A stretch of DNA of 64,000 nucleotides from Streptomyces sp. SM11. Its GTDB lineage: Bacteria; Actinomycetota; Actinomycetes; Streptomycetales; Streptomycetaceae. Position numbers and translations under genes: made by a program. The notes below the pieces were generated by a model. It searched no databases, was not told the DNA's origin, and was given only the letters and a program-made list of their open reading frames with translations. Each line of letters starts with the position of its first letter. Positions within the stretch are counted from its first letter, which is position 1. The DNA is taken from contig NZ_NEUE01000105.1 of assembly GCF_002910905.1 (NCBI RefSeq), forward strand, positions 27,782 to 91,781, written 5' to 3'. Shown one piece after another: positions 58,305 to 64,000 of the stretch.

Positions 58305-60530
58305 ATGTCCAACATGGCCGTCCTCGAAGGTGTCCTGGAGCGGATCACCTACGCCAACGAGGAGAACGGGTACACGGTCGCCCGCGTCGACACCGGGCGC
58401 GGGGCGGGCGACCTCCTCACCGTGGTCGGTGCGCTGCTCGGCGCGCAGGTCGGTGAGTCGCTGCGGATGGAGGGCCGTTGGGGCTCGCACTCGCAGTACG
58501 GCAAGCAGTTCACCGTGGAGAACTACACAACTTTGCTGCCCGCCACGATCCAGGGCATCCGCCGCTACCTCGGCTCCGGACTGATCAAGGGGATCGGGCC
58601 GGTGATGGCCGACCGGATCACCACCCACTTCGGCGTCGACACCCTCGACGTCATCGAGCAGGAGCCGAAGCGGCTCGTCGAGGTCCCCGGCCTGGGCCCC
58701 AAGCGCACGAAGATGATCGCGGCCGCCTGGGAGGAACAGAAGGCGATCAAGGAGGTCATGGTCTTCCTCCAGGGCGTCGGCGTCTCCACCTCCATCGCCG
58801 TCCGCATCTACAAGAAGTACGAGGACGCCTCGATCTCCGTCGTGAAGAACCAGCCCTACCGGCTGGCCGCCGACGTCTGGGGCATCGGGTTCCTCACCGC
58901 CGACAAGATCGCCCAGGCCGTCGGTATTCCGCACGACAGCCCCGAGCGGGTCAAGGCGGGTCTGCAGTACGCCCTCTCCCAGTCCTCCGACCAGGGGCAC
59001 TGCTACCTCCCCGAGGAACGGCTCATCGCGGACGGCGTCAAGCTGCTCCAGGTCGACACCGGGCTGGTCATCGAGTGCCTGGCCGAGCTGGCCGCCGATC
59101 CGGAGGGCGTCGTACGGGAGAAAGTGCCGTCCGCCGAGGGCGGCGAACCGATCACCGCTGTCTACCTGGTCCCCTTCCACCGGGCCGAGCTGTCCCTCGC
59201 CGGGCAGGTGCGGCGGCTGCTGCGGACGGGGGAGGACCGGATGCCGGCCTTCCAGAACGTGGACTGGGAGAAGGCCCTGGCCTGGCTCGCCACCCGTACG
59301 GGGGCCTCGCTCGCGCCCGAGCAGGAGGAGGCCGTACGGCTCGCGCTCAGCCGGAAGGTGGCCGTCCTGACCGGCGGACCCGGCTGCGGGAAGTCGTTCA
59401 CCGTCCGGTCCATCGTCGAGCTGGCCCGGGCGAAGCGGGCGAAGGTCGTGCTGGCCGCGCCCACGGGCCGCGCCGCCAAGCGCCTCGCCGAGCTGACCGG
59501 GGCCGAGGCGTCCACCGTGCACCGGCTCCTGGAGCTGAGGCCGGGCGGGGACGCCGCGTACGACCGGGATCGTCCGCTGGACGCGGATCTGGTCGTCGTG
59601 GACGAGGCCTCGATGCTCGATCTGCTGCTCGCCAACAAGCTCGTGAAGGCGGTGGCACCCGGTGCCCACCTCCTCCTCGTGGGTGACGTCGACCAACTGC
59701 CCTCGGTCGGCGCGGGGGAGGTGCTGAGCGACCTGCTCGCGGAGGGAAGTCCCGTCCCCGCTGTCCGGCTCACCCGGATCTTCCGCCAGGCCCAGCAGTC
59801 CGGAGTCGTGAGGAACGCGCACCGGATCAACGCGGGACAGCCCCCGCTCACCGAAGGGCTGAGCGACTTCTTCCTCTTCGTGGAGGACGAGACGGAGGAC
59901 GCGGGCAAGCTCGCCGTCGATGTGGCGGCCCGCCGTATTCCGGCCAAGTTCGGCCTCAATCCACGTCGCGACGTGCAGGTCCTCGCCCCGATGCACCGGG
60001 GGCCCGCCGGTGCGGGGCACCTGAACGGGCTGCTCCAGCAGGCCATCACCCCGGGCCGTCCCGACCTCCCCGAGAAGCGGTTCGGCGGCCGGGTCTTCCG
60101 GGTCGGCGACAAGGTCACCCAGATCCGCAACAACTACGACAAGGGCGAGAACGGCGTCTTCAACGGCACGGTCGGCGTCGTCACCGGCCTGGACGTGGAC
60201 GAACAGAAGCTCACCGTCCGCACCGACGAGGACGAGGAGATCGGCTACGACTTCGACGAGCTGGACGAACTGGCCCACGCGTACGCCATGACGATCCACC
60301 GCTCCCAGGGCAGCGAGTATCCGGCCGTCGTCATCCCCGTCACCACCAGCGCCTGGATGATGCTCCAGCGCAACCTGCTCTACACGGCCGTGACGAGGGC
60401 CAAGAAGCTCGTCGTCCTGGTCGGGTCCCGTAAGGCGATCGGCCAGGCGGTCCGCACGGTTTCCGCAGGCAGGCGCTGCACGGCACTGGATTTCCGGCTC
60501 CGGGGCGGCTCGGGCGAAGACTTCGTGTGA
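58305..60530 (+). CDS. recD2: RecD2-type ATP-dependent DNA helicase (SF1B)
   Basis: 741 residues. The N-terminal OB-like and helix-hairpin-helix region includes IKGIGPVMADRITTHFGVDT and VPGLGPKRTKMIAAAWEEQK, characteristic of RecD2. Helicase motifs: Walker A LTGGPGCGKSFTVRSI (about 352-365), Ia VLAAPTGRAAKRLAELTG, Walker B VVVDEASMLDLLLANK, motif III LLLVGDVDQLPSVGAGEVL, motif IV-like VRLTRIFRQAQQS, and the C-terminal UvrD-like AMTIHRSQGSEYPAVVIP plus LLYTAVTRAKKLVVLVG. It unwinds DNA 5' to 3' independently of RecBC and acts in repair. It starts with ATG 58305; no strong Shine-Dalgarno site is visible. Confidence 0.95.
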   Translation: MSNMAVLEGVLERITYANEENGYTVARVDTGRGAGDLLTVVGALLGAQVGESLRMEGRWGSHSQYGKQFTVENYTTLLPATIQGIRRYLGSGLIKGIGPVMADRITTHFGVDTLDVIEQEPKRLVEVPGLGPKRTKMIAAAWEEQKAIKEVMVFLQGVGVSTSIAVRIYKKYEDASISVVKNQPYRLAADVWGIGFLTADKIAQAVGIPHDSPERVKAGLQYALSQSSDQGHCYLPEERLIADGVKLLQVDTGLVIECLAELAADPEGVVREKVPSAEGGEPITAVYLVPFHRAELSLAGQVRRLLRTGEDRMPAFQNVDWEKALAWLATRTGASLAPEQEEAVRLALSRKVAVLTGGPGCGKSFTVRSIVELARAKRAKVVLAAPTGRAAKRLAELTGAEASTVHRLLELRPGGDAAYDRDRPLDADLVVVDEASMLDLLLANKLVKAVAPGAHLLLVGDVDQLPSVGAGEVLSDLLAEGSPVPAVRLTRIFRQAQQSGVVRNAHRINAGQPPLTEGLSDFFLFVEDETEDAGKLAVDVAARRIPAKFGLNPRRDVQVLAPMHRGPAGAGHLNGLLQQAITPGRPDLPEKRFGGRVFRVGDKVTQIRNNYDKGENGVFNGTVGVVTGLDVDEQKLTVRTDEDEEIGYDFDELDELAHAYAMTIHRSQGSEYPAVVIPVTTSAWMMLQRNLLYTAVTRAKKLVVLVGSRKAIGQAVRTVSAGRRCTALDFRLRGGSGEDFV

Positions 60531-60544
60531 CCCCTGCACAAAAA

Positions 60545-60554
60545 TGATCGATCA
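60545..60554. promoter_or_regulatory. Perfect palindrome TGATCGATCA upstream of citrate synthase
   Basis: A 10-bp palindrome 15 bp after the recD2 stop and 191 bp before the citrate synthase start. It could be an operator for citrate synthase; short palindromes also arise by chance. Confidence 0.3.
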
Positions 60555-60745
60555 AATCGGTGGGAAACATCACGGAGGTCTTCCGGAACCGCAGTCAAGG
60601 GGGCAGGATGAGTAAGTTGGCGGCACTCAGTGCCGTCAGTAGGTCCAATGGACGACCCCGAGTGCACTCTCCTGAGCCGAATGGGGGAGGGTGGAAGACA
60701 GTCAGGGCACCTCGAAGAAGAGGCACTACGTCGGTGAGGGATGAC

Positions 60746-62044
60746 GTGAGCGAGCACACCAACAACGCTGTAGTACTGCGGTACGGCGATGACGAGTACA
60801 CCTATCCGGTGATCGACAGCACCGTCGGCGACAAGGGCTTCGACATCGGGAAGCTCCGGGCCAATACCGGCCTGGTGACGCTGGACAGCGGATACGGCAA
60901 CACCGCCGCCTATAAATCCGCCATCACGTACCTCGACGGTGAGCAGGGCATTCTGCGCTACCGCGGATACCCGATCGAGCAGCTCGCCGAGCGCTCGTCG
61001 TTCCTCGAGGTCGGGTACACGCTGATCAACGGCGACCTGCCGAAGGTCGACGAGCTGGCGGCCTTCAGGAACGAGATCACCCAGCACACGCTGCTGCACG
61101 AGGACGTCAAGCGGTTCTTCGACGGCTTCCCGCGCGACGCCCACCCGATGGCCATGCTGTCCTCGGTCGTCAGCGCGCTGTCCACGTTCTACCAGGACAG
61201 CCACAACCCGTTCGACGAGGAGCAGCGCCACCTCTCGACGATCCGCCTGCTGGCGAAGCTGCCGACGATCGCGGCGTACGCCTACAAGAAGTCGATCGGG
61301 CACCCCTTCGTCTACCCGCGCAACGACCTCGGGTACGTCGAGAACTTCCTGCGCATGACCTTCTCGGTCCCCGCCCAGGAGTACGTGCCGGACCCGGTCG
61401 TCGTCTCGGCGCTGGACAAGCTGCTCATCCTGCACGCGGACCACGAGCAGAACTGTTCGACCTCCACCGTGCGTCTGGTCGGCTCCTCGCAGGCGAACAT
61501 GTTCGCCTCGATCTCCGCCGGCATCTCGGCGCTGTGGGGCCCCCTGCACGGTGGCGCCAACCAGTCCGTGCTGGAGATGCTGGAAGGCATCCAGGCCAAC
61601 GGCGGCGACGTCGACTCCTTCATCCGCAAGGTGAAGAACAAGGAGGACGGCGTCCGCCTGATGGGCTTCGGCCACCGGGTGTACAAGTCCTTCGACCCGC
61701 GCGCCAAGATCATCAAGGCTGCCGCCCACGACGTGCTGTCCGCGCTCGGCAAGTCCGACGAGCTGCTCGACATCGCGCTCAAGCTGGAGGAGCACGCGCT
61801 CTCCGACGAGTACTTCGTCTCGCGCAACCTCTACCCCAACGTGGACTTCTACACCGGTCTGATCTACCGGGCCATGGGCTTCCCGACCGAGATGTTCACC
61901 GTGCTCTTCGCACTCGGCCGCCTTCCCGGCTGGATCGCCCAGTGGCACGAGATGATCAAGGAGCCCGGTTCCCGGATCGGCCGCCCGCGTCAGATCTACA
62001 CCGGCGAGGTCCTGCGCGACTTCGTCCCGGTCGAGGGCCGCTGA
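60746..62044 (+). CDS. gltA: Citrate synthase
   Basis: 432 residues from GTG 60746 (GAGGG 5 nt upstream). Longer in-frame starts exist (ATG 60608), but homology begins at VVLRYGDDEYTYPVIDSTVG. Hexameric type citrate synthase features: GLVTLDSGYGNTAAYKSAIT, ILRYRGYPIEQLAE, the oxaloacetate-binding His in WGPLHGGANQ (about 268), catalytic His in MGFGHRVYKSFDPRA (about 310) and Asp in YPNVDFYTGLIYRAMG (about 367). It condenses oxaloacetate and acetyl-CoA, the entry step of the TCA cycle. The 200-bp leader suggests its own promoter. Confidence 0.96.
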   Translation: MSEHTNNAVVLRYGDDEYTYPVIDSTVGDKGFDIGKLRANTGLVTLDSGYGNTAAYKSAITYLDGEQGILRYRGYPIEQLAERSSFLEVGYTLINGDLPKVDELAAFRNEITQHTLLHEDVKRFFDGFPRDAHPMAMLSSVVSALSTFYQDSHNPFDEEQRHLSTIRLLAKLPTIAAYAYKKSIGHPFVYPRNDLGYVENFLRMTFSVPAQEYVPDPVVVSALDKLLILHADHEQNCSTSTVRLVGSSQANMFASISAGISALWGPLHGGANQSVLEMLEGIQANGGDVDSFIRKVKNKEDGVRLMGFGHRVYKSFDPRAKIIKAAAHDVLSALGKSDELLDIALKLEEHALSDEYFVSRNLYPNVDFYTGLIYRAMGFPTEMFTVLFALGRLPGWIAQWHEMIKEPGSRIGRPRQIYTGEVLRDFVPVEGR

Positions 62045-62101
62045 CCCGGACCTCGTACCGCGGGGTCCCGCACCGCCGGATCCTGCACCGCCCGTAGTGC
62101 C

Positions 62102-62116
62102 CGGCCTCTTCGGCCG
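62102..62116 (+). terminator. Short hairpin downstream of citrate synthase
   Basis: CGGCC-TCTTC-GGCCG forms a 5-bp stem 58 nt after the stop. Weak alone. Confidence 0.35.
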
Positions 62117-62333
62117 ACTGCCTTCGCCCCGCGTACCGCGCTTCGCACAGAGCGCGGTGTCCGGGGCGATTCGGCGTTCCGGGGGCTGAGGCGGGAGCGT
62201 TCCAGGGAGCGGGAGAGGGGGAGGGCTGGAAGGGAGAAGCGCCCCGCCGCCGATCCCCCCACGGGTCGACGGTCGGGGCGTTTCCCATATCCCGGAGCGG
62301 ATTCCCCCCACGGGATCCGGCCGGGCGTCTGCG

Positions 62334-62349
62334 GGGAGCCGAAGCTCCC
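62334..62349 (+). terminator. Intrinsic-type terminator hairpin
   Basis: GGGAGC-CGAA-GCTCCC is a perfect 6-bp stem with a stable tetraloop, followed by the T-rich GTGTTCTGTTGTGTT, the closest thing to a U-tract terminator in the window. Confidence 0.6.
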
Positions 62350-62458
62350 GTGTTCTGTTGTGTTCCCTTGTGCTGCGATCTGCCGGGGTACGTACGCACG
62401 GGAGGGCCGCTCAAAGCTCCCCGGTGCACGTGCCCCGGCCAAACGCTTGCCACAGGAG

Positions 62459-62496
62459 CGTCCCCCAAGACACTCCATCGGACGTCCCCCAAGACA
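62459..62496. repeat. Two 14-bp direct repeats, 24 bp apart
   Basis: CGTCCCCCAAGACA at 62459-62472 and 62483-62496 are identical. They lie on the 3' side of the P-type ATPase gene. Confidence 0.65.
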
Positions 62497-62578
62497 TCCT
62501 TGGCATCGCACTCTAAGACTCGCGAACCCACCGGATGGTTACCCTGAAGCCGGTGTGATCTAAATCTCTTTGTGGAAG

Positions 62579-64000
62579 TTACGTGAAGGCACGCAACCGT
62601 AGGCTGTTCGTGACGACGAACACGGACGAAAACGCCATGGCGGCTCCCGCGATCATTGGGTTGAGCAGGCCACTTGCAGCCAGGGGCAAGGCCGCGACGT
62701 TGTACCCGAAGGCCCAGAAGAGGTTGCCCCTGATGGTGGCCAGCGTACGCCTGGAGAGGCGGATCGCGTCAGCGGTCACCTTGAGATCTCCACGAACCAG
62801 CGTGAGGTCGCTCGCCTCGATCGCCGCATCCGTCCCGGTGCCCATCGCCAGCCCCAGGTCTGCCGTGGCCAGCGCGGCCGCGTCGTTGACCCCGTCGCCG
62901 ACCATGGCGACGACCCTTCCCTCGGCCTGAAGGCGCTTCACGGCGTTCACCTTGTCCTCGGGCAGCACCTCCGCGTGGACCTCGTCGATGCCCACCTCAC
63001 GCGCCACGGCCTCCGCCACCGCCCGGTTGTCGCCGGTCAGCAGGACGGGCCGCAGCCCCAGGGCGCGCAGCTCGGCCACGGCGGCCGCACTGCTGTCCTT
63101 GACCGCGTCCGCCACACCGAGCACGCCCCGGGCCTCCCCGTCCCAGGCCACGGCGACCGCCGTACGGCCCTGCTCCCCGGCCTCCGCCAGGGCCTTCGAC
63201 AACTCGGGCGGGAGGGGGATCGCCGCGTCGGCGAGGAGTTGTTCCCGTCCGACGAGGACGGCGTGGCCTTCGACGGTGCCCTGGACGCCGAGTCCGGGGA
63301 TGTTCTGGAAGTCCTCGGGGGTGGGGAGGGGGCCGGTGATGTCGGTCGCGGCGGCGGCGACGGCTTGGGCGATGGGGTGTTCGGAGGCGTTCTCCAGTGC
63401 TCCGGCGAGGCGGAGGACTTCGGTGGGGGTGGTGGTGGGGGTGGTGTGGGTGGTCTGGAGGGTCATGCGGCCGGTGGTGACGGTGCCGGTCTTGTCGAGG
63501 ACGATGGTGTCGGCGCGGCGGGTGGTTTCGAGGACTTCGGGGCCCTTGATGAGGATGCCGAGCTGTGCGCCGCGTCCGGTGCCGACCATGAGGGCGGTGG
63601 GGGTGGCGAGGCCGAGGGCGCAGGGGCAGGCGATGATGAGGACGGCGACGGCCGCGGTGAAGGCTGCGGTGAGTCCGGCGTCGTTGCCGAGCCAGAAGCC
63701 GAGGGTGGCGAGGGCGAGGGCGATGACGATGGGGACGAAGACGGCGCTGATGCGGTCGGCGAGGCGTTGTGCGGAGGCCTTTCCGTTCTGGGCGTCTTCG
63801 ACGAGGCGGGCCATGCGGGCGAGTTGGGTGTCGGTGCCGACGCGGGTGGCTTCGACGACGAGGCGGCCGCCGGCGTTGAGGGTGGCTCCGGTGACGGTGT
63901 CGCCGACGCCGACCTCGACGGGGACGGACTCGCCGGTGAGCATCGAGGCGTCCACGGCGGAGGCGCCCTCGACCACGGTCCCGTCCGTGGCGATCTTCTC
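62579..64000 (-). CDS. Heavy-metal P1B-type ATPase, copper-type (N-terminus beyond window)
   Basis: The minus-strand frame is open to base 64000, giving 473 C-terminal residues. Actuator-domain motif: [12 protein letters not shown]. Transmembrane metal site: [19 protein letters not shown] (CPC, P1B-1/2 type). Phosphorylation site: [16 protein letters not shown]-binding: [12 protein letters not shown] (HP locus) and [10 protein letters not shown]. Hinge: VLLTGDN and [20 protein letters not shown]. The last helices ([20 protein letters not shown] and a Met/Ser-containing [20 protein letters not shown]) have the N-Y and M--SS pattern of Cu+ exporters (CopA). The metal-binding N-terminus and the first helices lie off the window. 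Confidence 0.93.
   Translation of the reverse strand, partial: EKIATDGTVVEGASAVDASMLTGESVPVEVGVGDTVTGATLNAGGRLVVEATRVGTDTQLARMARLVEDAQNGKASAQRLADRISAVFVPIVIALALATLGFWLGNDAGLTAAFTAAVAVLIIACPCALGLATPTALMVGTGRGAQLGILIKGPEVLETTRRADTIVLDKTGTVTTGRMTLQTTHTTPTTTPTEVLRLAGALENASEHPIAQAVAAAATDITGPLPTPEDFQNIPGLGVQGTVEGHAVLVGREQLLADAAIPLPPELSKALAEAGEQGRTAVAVAWDGEARGVLGVADAVKDSSAAAVAELRALGLRPVLLTGDNRAVAEAVAREVGIDEVHAEVLPEDKVNAVKRLQAEGRVVAMVGDGVNDAAALATADLGLAMGTGTDAAIEASDLTLVRGDLKVTADAIRLSRRTLATIRGNLFWAFGYNVAALPLAASGLLNPMIAGAAMAFSSVFVVTNSLRLRAFT

Larger units (their letters stand above)
62117..62578. other. Convergent intergenic region of citrate synthase and the P-type ATPase
   Basis: About 460 bp with no recognised gene. 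It contains the hairpin at 62334-62349 and two 14-bp direct repeats CGTCCCCCAAGACA (62459-62472 and 62483-62496, 24 bp apart). The length leaves room for a small RNA. Confidence 0.4.

Noticed and set aside
60608..60745. Citrate synthase starting at ATG 60608 with a 46-residue N-terminal extension
   Set aside because: The extra residues are basic and unlike any citrate synthase N-terminus, while GTG 60746 has a ribosome site and fits the family start.

Overview
The window looks like a Streptomyces chromosome segment. Base composition is very GC-rich, codon third positions are almost all G or C, GTG and TTG starts are common, secreted proteins with Sec or Tat signals are frequent, and several families are typical of streptomycetes (WhiJ-like XRE/DUF5753 regulators with DUF397 partners, PucR, DUF993, CebR-type operators, the intergenic GTCCTCAAACGCCGGACGGGC-like hairpin). 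Two housekeeping-type genes, citrate synthase and RecD2 helicase, sit near the right end. Most of the left 20 kb and the 49-57 kb stretch is accessory and contains many broken genes.

Layout. 1-5.9 kb: a partial XRE/DUF5753 regulator with a divergent small partner gene, a WYL-regulator stub, a GNAT gene with a frameshift, an HSL-type esterase, a His-rich methyltransferase, and a decayed oxidoreductase/MFS/cupin-regulator locus. 6.1-19.4 kb: a cellulose-degradation region with an AA10 LPMO-CBM2 divergent from a GH5-FN3-CBM3 cellulase, and a distant CBM2-GH6 cellulase. All three have a CebR-like 14-bp operator. They are separated by a peptidoglycan-binding protein, a two-component system, Tn3-family and IS remnants, and a PadR/DoxX/APC-transporter module that shares a CCGATATCGG operator. 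19.8-20.0 kb: an IS110 fragment.

20.3-26.4 kb: PucR regulator divergent from an SSS symporter, agmatinase-type ureohydrolase and a ThDP enzyme, probably a guanidino-compound catabolic unit. 26.7-35.3 kb: a single-chain asymmetric ABC exporter, small secreted proteins, an S37 tripeptidyl aminopeptidase, a lipoprotein and a GH3 enzyme. 35.4-41.2 kb: a sugar-catabolic cluster (LacI, Gfo/Idh/MocA, DUF993 aldolase-like, two TIM-barrel isomerases, a broken RidA) without its own transporter.

41.7-46.6 kb: a compact three-gene set that I do not recognise as a described pathway: a two-winged-helix protein, a STAND/AAA-like NTPase with a degenerate Walker A (Arg for Lys), and a membrane-anchored type-1 periplasmic-binding-fold protein. 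It is the best candidate here for an undescribed sensing or conflict system. 46.7-50.2 kb: a VOC protein with a helical tail, a GH25 muramidase and a Tat amidase, and an aromatic-rich 130-residue protein. 50.5-52.1 kb: a second XRE/DUF5753 locus with DUF397 and a paralogous partner. 52.7-56.3 kb: a small secreted I36-inhibitor-like protein in an operon with a MacB/FtsX-type ABC system. 56.4-58.3 kb: gene remnants and an N-truncated MFS transporter. 58.3-64 kb: recD2, citrate synthase, and a copper-type P1B ATPase that runs off the right edge.

No tRNA, rRNA or CRISPR array was seen. All calls come from reading the sequence and translations by eye; no searches were run.
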